Shown here: positions 46,933 through 55,093 of the stretch, piece after piece | Layout: each line of letters starts with the position of its first letter | How positions within the stretch are numbered: the stretch's first letter is position 1 | Assembly: GCF_001811425.1 (NCBI RefSeq) | Contig: NZ_KV804745.1 | Span: forward strand, 1 to 64,000 | Length of the DNA: 64,000 nt | Direction: 5' to 3' | Source: Peptoniphilus_A sp001811425 | GTDB lineage: Bacteria > Bacillota > Clostridia > Tissierellales > Peptoniphilaceae | Program-made: the position numbers and the translations under genes | The notes under the pieces: model-generated | Database searches by the model: none | What the model saw: only the letters and a program-made list of their open reading frames with translations | What the model was told of the DNA's origin: nothing

Positions 46933-48678
46933 TTATTTTTCATCATTGAAGTTAACTTTTATAATATTGTCGGCATTTACTTCTTCTGTTGTGTAGTAAT
47001 TATAAATGTCTTTGCCAAAATTTGTGATTCTTATACTTTTATCAGATTCCTTTATCTTTATAACTTCCAAATCTTTTAAAATATTTAAGAGGGCGACCTC
47101 ATCTTCTGCAAAGGCTCTATTTTTTATGACCTCTCCATCTTTTAAGTCTTTCAAAAGATCTTTCACAAAGCCACTATATTTATCGTAGTTTATACCAAAG
47201 GAGCTTTCCAGAAAATTTTTATTAGTCAAGGATTCAACCCAAAGGGAAAGCTTAGTTATGTCGTCAAGGGCTTGGTATTCATCGGCATAATCTGTGAGAA
47301 AAAGTTCTTGTGGAAAGTAATCTCCGCTTATTAAGGTCAAATTTTTTTTAAGCATAAAGTTTAGGTAGAGCTCAATTAGTGGAAGGTGCTTATTTTTTAG
47401 GGTCTTAACATCCTTTGTGGGCTTTAAATTTATGGCAGATGAAAATTCTTTTAACATAGCGGGAGAAAGGTCCCCTGACTTTAACAAATTCACATAGTTC
47501 ATGTCGAGGAAAGTGATAAAGCTATCGAAATTTTCTATAAAACTGTTGCCAAAGACTGCTTTTTTGTTGTCATAAAGTATATCTAGTAGGTTGTCATCAG
47601 AGTAAAAGCCGCTTTCACTGTTTTTCAAAAGTTCCATATAATAAAAAATGTTGTTCTTTATTTCGCCTAAATCTTTTAAAATATTTTTTACGCCCCTGCC
47701 CATGATTTGAAGCTGTCCATAAAAGACAAGCAAAAAGTCTATGGACTTTATTAAGTCTTCTCTCGACAAGAAGTCTCCAGCCTCGCAAAGGTCCTTAATC
47801 ATTTCCTTGTAGTCTAGGTCATAATCCTTGAAGGTCTTTTCTTCTTCATAGTCACCAAGGCTTAGGCATCGACTTAACTTTGAGAAGAGAGTGAAGAAGA
47901 AGCCCATTATAAATTCCACATCCTCACCAGGGAAAATTTTTTGAAATAACTGTGTGTCTTGGGCTATAAGCAGATCCTCTTCATAAAAAGACCTTAGCAA
48001 GTGACCAAAATCTTCCAAGCCATCTAAATCTTCTAGGTCTTCATTGGGATGGAGAAAATAATTATTTATAGATTCTAAAGTTACGCCAAAGACGGCAATG
48101 ATATTTAAAAATTCTCTTTTTAAGAAGTCCTTATTCATTTTTATGGGACCGTAATTGTCCTCTATGTGTCTGAATAAGCTAATGAGGTTTTCTGAAAAAG
48201 AAAAAAAGACTTTCTCCTCCATAATTTGAATGACTTGAAGTATGGATTTTTTATTTTCATGACCAAAAATCCTGTAGAGACCAAATTCATCTTTGCTAAT
48301 ATTGATCTTTGTGTAATTTTCAACTTCTATATATTCATCTAAAAGGACATCGTAAAAGGTAAAGTGGTCATCTTCTTTCCTTATCCTAAAAAGGGACACA
48401 TAAGAGTCCCTGAAAATTTTTATAAGATAAGCATAATTTTCTTCAGGGACTTCGAGCTCTTCTAGCATGCTTTTTAAAACTCTCTTTGCATTATCCTCAT
48501 ACTCTTTAAAGTCAAAGAGCATAAAGGCTGCCAGTTCGTCTCTATCTCTTACCATTACATAGGGATTTTCTGTAATGGGAGCAAATTCAATTTCATTTAT
48601 AAAATTTTCAAAGCCAATGCTTGCTTGGCTCAAGAGTTTTTTTCCTATTTCATAAATTTCTCTTGTAGTTAAATTCAT
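46933..48678 (-). CDS. Hypothetical protein, 581 residues, helical
   Basis: A long acidic, Leu/Phe/Asp/Glu-rich, mostly helical protein with no signal peptide, membrane segment or cysteine cluster, and no family I recognise. The only local hint is near the C-terminus (about 525-570), where NILKDLEVIKI and then SIRITNFGKDIYNY looks like a small winged-helix or beta-hairpin module. It follows the aromatic-acid-exporter-like gene by 8 bases on the same strand, so the two form an operon. It is clearly a real gene, given length, ribosome site and terminator. Function unknown. Confidence 0.8.
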   Translation of the reverse strand: MNLTTREIYEIGKKLLSQASIGFENFINEIEFAPITENPYVMVRDRDELAAFMLFDFKEYEDNAKRVLKSMLEELEVPEENYAYLIKIFRDSYVSLFRIRKEDDHFTFYDVLLDEYIEVENYTKINISKDEFGLYRIFGHENKKSILQVIQIMEEKVFFSFSENLISLFRHIEDNYGPIKMNKDFLKREFLNIIAVFGVTLESINNYFLHPNEDLEDLDGLEDFGHLLRSFYEEDLLIAQDTQLFQKIFPGEDVEFIMGFFFTLFSKLSRCLSLGDYEEEKTFKDYDLDYKEMIKDLCEAGDFLSREDLIKSIDFLLVFYGQLQIMGRGVKNILKDLGEIKNNIFYYMELLKNSESGFYSDDNLLDILYDNKKAVFGNSFIENFDSFITFLDMNYVNLLKSGDLSPAMLKEFSSAINLKPTKDVKTLKNKHLPLIELYLNFMLKKNLTLISGDYFPQELFLTDYADEYQALDDITKLSLWVESLTNKNFLESSFGINYDKYSGFVKDLLKDLKDGEVIKNRAFAEDEVALLNILKDLEVIKIKESDKSIRITNFGKDIYNYYTTEEVNADNIIKVNFNDEK

Positions 48679-48686
48679 TTTTTCAC

Positions 48687-49580
48687 CTATTCTTCAACTA
48701 ATTCCTTTAGTTCATCCATGTATCGCAAAATATATTCTATGTGATAATTATAGACGCTATCCACTTCAGTTAAGTTATGAGAAGAGGGCTCATCTAAGTT
48801 GTAGCGGCTATTGACATCTTCGGAAATTTTTTCGCTCAAATAATTTGCGTTCATATTATTTATTACTTCTAGCCGAACAGATATGCTTTCAAGCAGAGAG
48901 ACGATCTTTGTTTCTTTATCAAGAGAATGGTCGTGATGAAAAGGAGTCTTTATTTCCTTTTCCAAAAGTTTATAAAGAGTATTTGCATTAGATAAATTTT
49001 CGTTAAAATCAGATAAATTTGCCCTCTTGTCGTAAATTATTTCTCTCAAAACTCTATTTGCTGATTGGTAGCATTTTTTTGAAACTGCAATAAAATCTTC
49101 CCCGATATTGGGTGAGGATATATAGTAATTTACAAGGACGCCAACAACAACTCCTATAACTGTTCCTAGGATCCTATTTACGGCGTAGAGAGCCTTATTT
49201 GAATCAGAGCAAAAACTTGCAACGAAAACTATGCAAGAAAGTTGTGCCATGTCACGCATCTTTATTACAGAAAGTATATAGATTGTAATTAAAATGCCAA
49301 GTCCAGCTATAAGAGGCTCAACTAAATTGGGCACAGATATTTTGGAACTTATATAGCCAAGTATTACTCCAAAGACGCAGGTAAAAAGTCTCTTCTTCAT
49401 GTCGCTAAGTGATTCTGACATTGATGGCTTCATGGAAGAAACTGCGGCGATGGATACAAATATTGGCGAATTTAAATTTAAAAGGTAGGAGATGTAAAGT
49501 CCAATTACAACAGCTAGGGCCGTCTTAATTGCACGCATGCCAATTCTGTATTTGTAATCAAATTTATTTTTGATAGCCAT
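48687..49580 (-). CDS. Aromatic acid exporter family (DUF939/FUSC-like) membrane protein
   Basis: A 297-residue protein: four to five membrane segments in residues 15-155 (starting RIGMRAIKTALAVVIGLYISY), then a soluble C-terminal helical domain (~165-297). This is the ArAE_1/DUF939 architecture of Firmicutes, related to FUSC exporters. Conserved parts are SPIFVSIAAVSSMKPSMSES near residue 48 and NRILGTVIGVVVGV near 135. The proposed role is organic anion export, which is not demonstrated. Start follows GGGAGG; first gene of an operon with the 581-residue hypothetical. Confidence 0.85.
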   Translation of the reverse strand: MAIKNKFDYKYRIGMRAIKTALAVVIGLYISYLLNLNSPIFVSIAAVSSMKPSMSESLSDMKKRLFTCVFGVILGYISSKISVPNLVEPLIAGLGILITIYILSVIKMRDMAQLSCIVFVASFCSDSNKALYAVNRILGTVIGVVVGVLVNYYISSPNIGEDFIAVSKKCYQSANRVLREIIYDKRANLSDFNENLSNANTLYKLLEKEIKTPFHHDHSLDKETKIVSLLESISVRLEVINNMNANYLSEKISEDVNSRYNLDEPSSHNLTEVDSVYNYHIEYILRYMDELKELVEE

Positions 49581-49647
49581 GTAATCCTCCCATCTATTTT
49601 TTTAATATGCAAGATAATTATATCAATAATGGATATAAAAGTACATT

Positions 49648-49676
49648 TTGATAATTTGCCAAAGTCTTGATATTAT
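49648..49676 (+). promoter_or_regulatory. Promoter of the hibernation factor gene
   Basis: -35 TTGATA (49648-49653), 17-bp spacer, -10 TATTAT (49671-49676). Transcription would start near 49683, which excludes the TTG at 49686 as start codon. Confidence 0.75.
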
Positions 49677-49724
49677 TTGTAAAAATTGGGTAAACAATTA
49701 ACAAAGAAAAGGAGAGTGACATTT

Positions 49725-50246
49725 ATGTTATTGAACTTTGTTGGAAAAAACATTGAACTTACAGAATCTTTAAAAAATGTGGCAGAAAAAAAATTCTCCA
49801 AATTGGATAAATACTTTTCTGAAGAAGCCAACGCGAGAGTTGTATTTTCTACTGTAAGAGAAGAACAAACTGTAGAAGTTACAATATTTTTACCTAAGAC
49901 AATTATTAGAGCAGAAGAAACTACAGACGATATGTACTCTTCAATGGACAACGCTGTGGATGCACTTGCTAGACAAATTAGAAAACACAAGACTAAATTA
50001 AAGAGAAGATACCAAAATAACGAAACTATTAGATTCGATGAAATTGTTGAAAAGGAAAAGGAAGAAGCTGAAAACAAAATCGTTAAAAGAAAGAATTTCG
50101 AACTTAGTCCAATGAACGAAGAAGAAGCAATTCTTCAAATGGAACTTTTAAATCACAATTTCTTCGTATTCTTAGATGGAGACACTGAAGCTGTTTCTAT
50201 TGTCTACAAGAGAAAAGATGGCAATTACGGAAAGATTGAAGTATAA
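49725..50246 (+). CDS. hpf: Ribosome hibernation-promoting factor, long form
   Basis: A 173-residue protein that dimerises 70S ribosomes into inactive 100S particles in stationary phase. The N-terminal ~95 residues are the S30AE/YfiA domain (MLLNFVGKNIELTESL, then AEETTDDMYSSMDNAVD). The C-terminal ~55 residues are the dimerisation domain of long HPF (FELSPMNEEEAILQMELLNHNFFVFLDGDT). Start chosen at 49725 after GGAGAGTGAC. Single gene, own promoter and terminator. Confidence 0.95.
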   Translation: MLLNFVGKNIELTESLKNVAEKKFSKLDKYFSEEANARVVFSTVREEQTVEVTIFLPKTIIRAEETTDDMYSSMDNAVDALARQIRKHKTKLKRRYQNNETIRFDEIVEKEKEEAENKIVKRKNFELSPMNEEEAILQMELLNHNFFVFLDGDTEAVSIVYKRKDGNYGKIEV

Positions 50247-50259
50247 AATAAAAATTTAT

Positions 50260-50283
50260 GGGCGCTTAGGCGTCCTTTTTTTA
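50260..50283 (+). terminator. Intrinsic terminator after hpf
   Basis: GGGCGC (50260-50265), TTAG loop, GCGTCC (50270-50275), with one G-U pair, then eight T. Confidence 0.85.
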
Positions 50284-50344
50284 TGGAATTTTGTGTAAAA
50301 ATTTTTGCAGCCAATAAATTTTATTTATGCAGATAAAAAATATT

Positions 50345-50372
50345 TTTACATAAGATAAATATTAATTTTACA
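50345..50372 (+). promoter_or_regulatory. Candidate Pho-box hexamers upstream of the alkaline phosphatase gene
   Basis: TTTACA at 50345-50350 and 50367-50372, exactly 22 bp (two 11-bp turns) apart; the intermediate position (TAAATA) is poor. The same 22-bp phasing occurs upstream of the SLH phosphatase gene. A TTACATTATAG region follows as possible -10. Confidence 0.35.
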
Positions 50373-50415
50373 TTCCTCTGTTACATTATAGCTAAAGAAA
50401 ATCTAGGAGGAATAA

Positions 50416-52032
50416 ATGAAAAGTTTTAAGAAAATTTTGGCAGTGACACTTGCAGTGGCAACTCTTGCACCAAGTTTCGCCTTTGCTGAAAAGAAAGATT
50501 ATGGCAGTGCAAAAAATGTAATCATGATGATACCTGATGGCATGAGTATAGAAGCACTTACTACAGCAAGATGGATGACTAAGGACAAAAAATTTGTTAT
50601 GGACGATATGGCAACAGGTCTTGTTAGAACAAACAATTCAAACACACCTATTGCAGACTCTGCTCCAGCAGGAACAGCTATGGCAACAGGAATAAAAACA
50701 GAATCACCTTTTGTAGGATGTTATCCAACAAAGGCAGGCATGCCAGGTGCTGCTGAACTTGAAAAGGATAGGGCAAAACAACCTATAGCAAATGTCCTTG
50801 AAGGCGCAAAGAGAAGTGGAAGATCCACTGGTATTGTTTCAACTTCAAATATTCAACACGCAACACCAGCGGACTTCTCAGCTCACAATCCTGACAGAAA
50901 CAACTATGAAGACCTTGGCGAACAACAAGTTTACCAAGACATGGAAGTGGTTCTAGGAGCAGGCAGCACTTATTTAAGTAAAGAAACTAGAAAGGACAAG
51001 GAAGACCTTCTTGCTGAAATTAAAAACAAGGGCTACGATTATGTAACAAATAAAAAGGCAATGGAAGATTCAAAGGGCGATAAGATTTGGGGACTTTTCG
51101 AAGACAAATCCTTCCCTTATGAAATTGACAGAGATAAAGTCAACAAGCCTTCTCTTGCAGAAATGACTGACAAGGCACTAAAGGTCCTTTCAAAAAATGA
51201 CAAGGGATTTTTCTTAATGGTTGAAGGTTCAGAAGTTGACTGGGCAGCTCACTCCAACGATCCAGTTGCACTCATTCACGAAATCAAAGCCTTTGACGAT
51301 GCAGTAAAAGTTGCAAAAGACTTTGCTGATTCACACAAGGACACAGTTATTGTAATTGCAGCAGACCATGGAACTGGCGGAATAACTTTTGGACATAGAA
51401 ACATCACTAAGGGTTATGACAAGACTCCTCTTAATGAATTTACAGATTTAATTTTATCTGCAAAAATTTCTGTAACTAAGGCAGCAGAAGAAGTTAAAGA
51501 AGACAAATCAAATGTAAAAGAAGTAATGGCAAAAGATTTTGGCATAAAAGATTTAACTGAAGAAGAGATGAACTTAATCAAGACTGAAAAAGATGTAGTT
51601 TCAGCAATGGGAAGAATTATCTCAGCAAGAAGCCACATTGCATGGACAACTGGCGGACACGTTGGCGGAGATATAGGACTTTACTCTTACTCAACAGCTG
51701 AAAAGGCAGAAAGACTTATTGGAACAGTTCACAACTATGAAATTGGAAGATACCTTGAAGATGTACTTGACCTAGACCTTGACAAGTTAACTGAAGAACT
51801 TTACCAACCAATTAGAAAGGGCTTCGAAGACAAGGGAGCAGAGGTTAATTTTGTGAAGAAGGGCGAAAATGATTACGAAGCTATTGTAACAAAGGGCGAA
51901 GACAAAATTGTATTCCCAGTATCAAAGAACTACGCAATTAAAAATGGCGAAAAAGTTGAACTTGGCGGACTTACAATTTACAGCACAAGATCCGTATATG
52001 TTCCACAAAAAGCTTTTGACCTAGTAAAATAA
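50416..52032 (+). CDS. Secreted alkaline phosphatase
   Basis: A 538-residue exported PhoA-family phosphatase. The signal peptide is followed by FAFAEKK. Metal and catalytic sites are MMIPDGMS (~39), the phosphorylated serine in ADSAPAGTAMATG (~80), AADHGTGG (~318) and TTGGHVGGDIG near 415. It hydrolyses phosphate esters outside the cell. The length is above the E. coli enzyme but usual for Gram-positive members; the last ~60 residues (QPIRKGFEDKGAEVNFVKKG) form an added small domain. Single gene; phosphate-starvation control is plausible from upstream hexamers. Confidence 0.95.
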   Translation: MKSFKKILAVTLAVATLAPSFAFAEKKDYGSAKNVIMMIPDGMSIEALTTARWMTKDKKFVMDDMATGLVRTNNSNTPIADSAPAGTAMATGIKTESPFVGCYPTKAGMPGAAELEKDRAKQPIANVLEGAKRSGRSTGIVSTSNIQHATPADFSAHNPDRNNYEDLGEQQVYQDMEVVLGAGSTYLSKETRKDKEDLLAEIKNKGYDYVTNKKAMEDSKGDKIWGLFEDKSFPYEIDRDKVNKPSLAEMTDKALKVLSKNDKGFFLMVEGSEVDWAAHSNDPVALIHEIKAFDDAVKVAKDFADSHKDTVIVIAADHGTGGITFGHRNITKGYDKTPLNEFTDLILSAKISVTKAAEEVKEDKSNVKEVMAKDFGIKDLTEEEMNLIKTEKDVVSAMGRIISARSHIAWTTGGHVGGDIGLYSYSTAEKAERLIGTVHNYEIGRYLEDVLDLDLDKLTEELYQPIRKGFEDKGAEVNFVKKGENDYEAIVTKGEDKIVFPVSKNYAIKNGEKVELGGLTIYSTRSVYVPQKAFDLVK

Positions 52033-52092
52033 TAAAAATTTTAATAAATCCAAATATTTGATAATCCTAATTAGATTTCAAATCCATCAAAA

Positions 52093-52122
52093 AAACTGCG
52101 GCCACCTTGACAGCTGCAGTTT
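52093..52122. terminator. Bidirectional intrinsic terminator
   Basis: AAACTGCGGC (52093-52102) pairs with GCTGCAGTTT (52113-52122), with one G-U pair, followed by T. It lies between the convergent phosphatase and VWA genes. Confidence 0.88.
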
Positions 52123-53826
52123 TTATTTTTTTTCGATATTTGCAATTTCTCTTTGAATAAAGCGGCCAGCCACGTTGGCAATTTCCTTTACGCTTTTGAT
52201 TTTAATATAATTTCGTCCAAACAAAAATTTTGCGTTTTCTATTTTGTCGCTATTTAATATTGCCGATGTGTGAATGCCCAGTTTTTTAAGTTTGTCCAAT
52301 TCCTTTTTTGTGTCCTCTAAAGAGCTTTGGTCAGAATAATTTTTTGAGCTAAAAAAGTTTTTTGAAGCCAGGGGCCTTATGTCGCGTGGATGGGCATCAG
52401 TTAGGGCAATCAAAAGATGATTTTCATTTTTAGAATCAATTAAATTTTGATAGGCACGATAAAATAGTCCGTCGCGGTTCCAACCGGCAGTCCTATACCT
52501 AAAAATTTTCTCAAAGTCGCACTTATCTTCATATTCCTTTAAGATAGTGATGACTGTATAGTCCCCTACAGTCTCGTAGGAAATCACACGATTTAATATT
52601 TCGTTGTTTTCAAGAGATTTGGACACGATGTATGCCTCAATGGCAATGTCGCTTTCTAGGTCCATTAAGGAGGCAGAGGCATCTAGGACTAGGTCTACCT
52701 TTAAGTAGGAGTTGAGATTTAAAATTTTCTTGGAAAAAATATTTACCCTGTCAGAAATCATGGACTTGTAGGCGAGCTTTGAAATGAGTTTGCCGCTATT
52801 AGTCACCACTTCTTCTATGCCAGAGTGATTGGAAAGAGCCAGCCTAATTTTTTTGGATAGACTTTTAATTTCATTGTTGTAAAAATTTCTGTTTTCCTTA
52901 AATTTTAAGAGGTGCCTATTTATTGCCTGGTCGTCAAAATTTTCCTCATCAATATTTTTGTGGCTTTGCCCTCTTGTGTAGTGAAGCCTTGACTTTTTGT
53001 GGGCTCCATATAAATATTTCTCCTGGATTACTTTCATCTCATCATCAGAATAAATTGACTTGCCAAAGGTGTCTTCAATGTATTTTTCCTTTTCTCTTCG
53101 CCTTTTTAGGGCAAGGGAATAGAAAAAACCTGTAAGACCAGAAGTCTTTTTAGCTTGAAAATCGCCGAAAATAGTTGGACTATTGGACCTTTCCAGTTTG
53201 ACAAAGCCCAGGCTGTCAAAGAGGGCGAAATTTTTTATGGGAGAAAATTTTAAGACTTCATTTTCCTTGTAATTTAAATTTTCACGAAAAATATTTAAGA
53301 TTCTCTCTTCTAAATTTTTCTCATCAGTGTCTTCCGGAAGTCTTAAATTTTCAAAAATACTTTCTCTCTTGTCGTTTAACTTGTAGGGCATGCCTAAAAT
53401 ATTGTGGACCTTTTTAAGCTGCATTTCGAAAAATAAATTTTCTTTTAGAGCCAAATTTTTTCTCTGCAAATCATATTTGTCTTCCAAAAATTTTTCTGCG
53501 TAAAGCTTGCGAAGAGATGTCAAGACTTGTCGAGACTGAACTTCTTTTTCATAGACCAAATCTTCTAGGAGAAAAATGGCAAATAAATCAAACTTATCTC
53601 TGTAGAGATTGTACTGCCAATTATTAAAAATTTTTTCTAAATTTTCGCTGCCAAAATATTTTGCAGAAAGACCAATTATTAAATTTAGATAAAAGTCGGG
53701 ATTGCCAGAGATGTCTTCGCCAGTGATAAAGGGCTCCTTATCATAGTCCATGGACCCGTCCCAAATTATATTTTTTATTCGATTTTCTTCTTTTCTTGAA
53801 TTTTTATTTGTCATAGTAAAAATCAC
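52123..53826 (-). CDS. VWA-domain protein of the MoxR/NorD-type chaperone pair
   Basis: A 567-residue protein with no signal peptide or membrane segment. The N-terminal ~360 residues are helical and charged. The C-terminal part is a von Willebrand A domain with the metal-binding motif DASAS near residue 388 and ALTDAHPRDIRP later. Such proteins act with a MoxR-type AAA+ ATPase to insert metal or remodel a target enzyme (NorD, CoxE and ViaA are known examples). The start (GTG at 53826) overlaps the AAA+ stop; an ATG 12 bases on (53814) is an alternative. The target is unknown. Confidence 0.85.
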   Translation of the reverse strand: MIFTMTNKNSRKEENRIKNIIWDGSMDYDKEPFITGEDISGNPDFYLNLIIGLSAKYFGSENLEKIFNNWQYNLYRDKFDLFAIFLLEDLVYEKEVQSRQVLTSLRKLYAEKFLEDKYDLQRKNLALKENLFFEMQLKKVHNILGMPYKLNDKRESIFENLRLPEDTDEKNLEERILNIFRENLNYKENEVLKFSPIKNFALFDSLGFVKLERSNSPTIFGDFQAKKTSGLTGFFYSLALKRRREKEKYIEDTFGKSIYSDDEMKVIQEKYLYGAHKKSRLHYTRGQSHKNIDEENFDDQAINRHLLKFKENRNFYNNEIKSLSKKIRLALSNHSGIEEVVTNSGKLISKLAYKSMISDRVNIFSKKILNLNSYLKVDLVLDASASLMDLESDIAIEAYIVSKSLENNEILNRVISYETVGDYTVITILKEYEDKCDFEKIFRYRTAGWNRDGLFYRAYQNLIDSKNENHLLIALTDAHPRDIRPLASKNFFSSKNYSDQSSLEDTKKELDKLKKLGIHTSAILNSDKIENAKFLFGRNYIKIKSVKEIANVAGRFIQREIANIEKK

Positions 53827-54701
53827 TCTTGGAAAATATCTTTAAAATATAAATTTTCTTTAAATCTCGTCTTTATTAAGTCCTTTAAAATTTCTTCTTC
53901 ATAGGGATCAAAAAGCTTATTTGCAATAGTGAGATCAAGAGCAGAAGTTAGACTTAAGTCCTCTATCACAAGGTCAATGGCATCAAAGATCCCCCTAAGA
54001 TCTGGTGCATTTCTTGAAATTTCTCCTGCCTCTGCCTTTAGTTTTAAATCGTAAAAGAAAAAGGCAATGTTTCCCACATATTCATCTTTCATCTTTGGAT
54101 ATTCTTTTTTAATAAGCTCAACAAGTCTCTCGCGAGAGATAAGGGGCATCTTTATAATTACAAAACGAGAGAGGAGGGCTTCGTTTAACTCTCTGGTGCC
54201 CTCGTAGCCATAATTCATAGTGGCAATAAATCTCGTTGCAGGGTGAAGTTTAATGATGTCGTAGCCTGGTATGTCGATGATTCTTCTGTAGTCAAGGATG
54301 GAGTGGAGGACTGCCATGGCTTCGTTTTTTGCCATATTGATTTCGTCTAGGACAACAAAGCCGCCACAGCTTGCGGCCTTTGTTATTGGTCCTTCACGAA
54401 AGAGGACATTTCCATTTTTTAGGGTGTCGTCGCCAATTAAAACGGAAGAGTCAATATTTATGTGAAAGGACAAATTCCAAAGAGGCCTTTTAAAAATGTA
54501 GGCGAGATTTTCTGCCAAGACATTTTTGCCTGTGGACTTGTCGCCAACTAAGAGAATATTTTTGCCTGCCAAGACTGCAGAGATTGCCTCCCTTAAAATT
54601 TCGTCGCCAGAGTAAAAGAAGTGAGGATCTGGTATTCTATTTTTATATTTTTCATCTAAGTCATAATTTTTTATAAATTCGTCAATTTTATTATTTTTCA
54701 T
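53823..54701 (-). CDS. MoxR/CbbQ-type AAA+ ATPase
   Basis: A 292-residue AAA+ chaperone. Walker A reads GDKSTGKN near residue 53: the usual Thr/Ser after GK is Asn, as in some of this subfamily. Walker B is VVLDEINMA (~116), sensor 1 IATMNYG (~163) and the arginine finger LLSRFV (~178). A helical lid follows. Its partner is the VWA gene, overlapping by four bases, and it lies 16 bases after the CC-motif gene, so all three are probably co-transcribed. The likely role is an ATP-driven chaperone for metalloenzyme assembly, not proven. Confidence 0.9.
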   Translation of the reverse strand: MKNNKIDEFIKNYDLDEKYKNRIPDPHFFYSGDEILREAISAVLAGKNILLVGDKSTGKNVLAENLAYIFKRPLWNLSFHINIDSSVLIGDDTLKNGNVLFREGPITKAASCGGFVVLDEINMAKNEAMAVLHSILDYRRIIDIPGYDIIKLHPATRFIATMNYGYEGTRELNEALLSRFVIIKMPLISRERLVELIKKEYPKMKDEYVGNIAFFFYDLKLKAEAGEISRNAPDLRGIFDAIDLVIEDLSLTSALDLTIANKLFDPYEEEILKDLIKTRFKENLYFKDIFQE

Positions 54702-54717
54702 CTAATCACTCATCGAT

Positions 54718-55038
54718 TCACTGGTCAATTGAATTTATTTCGTTCTCAACATATAATTTTTTAAAACTTCCAAGACCAACTGCAGATATTATTATATCCA
54801 TGTCTTCTCGACCTTCCAGGTAAAGATCAATAGTGGGATTATAAAAAACAGCTATGCCCGACACGTCAACTTTTTTATACCTACTTATGTCTTCATCCTC
54901 CCTTATGCTTATGTCAAAGTCAAAGGTGCCCACGCCGCAGCAACAAGCCTTAGCATCAAGGTCGGGATTGATAAAAATTTTATCCTTATTTTTATTTTTA
55001 AGATAAGTTAGAGCCTTATCACTTAGTATAAAATTCAT
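54718..55038 (-). CDS. Small HesB/IscA-like protein with Cys-Cys-Cys motif (CC/Se-type)
   Basis: A 106-residue soluble protein with a cysteine cluster KACCCGVG near residues 30-37 in an otherwise cysteine-free sequence. Length and pattern (short helix, strand with DLDAKACCCG, FDFDISI, DLYLEG) resemble the CC/Se-motif family, HesB-like proteins whose members sometimes carry selenocysteine at this site. All three codons here are Cys. The start follows TTAGGAGG. It leads the AAA+/VWA genes on the same strand. A metal, sulfur or selenium carrier role is inferred only from the motif. Confidence 0.65.
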   Translation of the reverse strand: MNFILSDKALTYLKNKNKDKIFINPDLDAKACCCGVGTFDFDISIREDEDISRYKKVDVSGIAVFYNPTIDLYLEGREDMDIIISAVGLGSFKKLYVENEINSIDQ

Positions 55039-55050
55039 AAAACCTCCTAA

Positions 55051-55078
55051 TAAAAAAAGGTGGCATGTCCAGCCACCT
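55051..55078 (-). terminator. Intrinsic terminator after cstA
   Basis: AGGTGGC (55058-55064) and GCCACCT (55072-55078) are a perfect inverted repeat; the minus strand continues with seven T. Confidence 0.9.
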
Positions 55079-55093
55079 CTTACTTTAAAAAAA

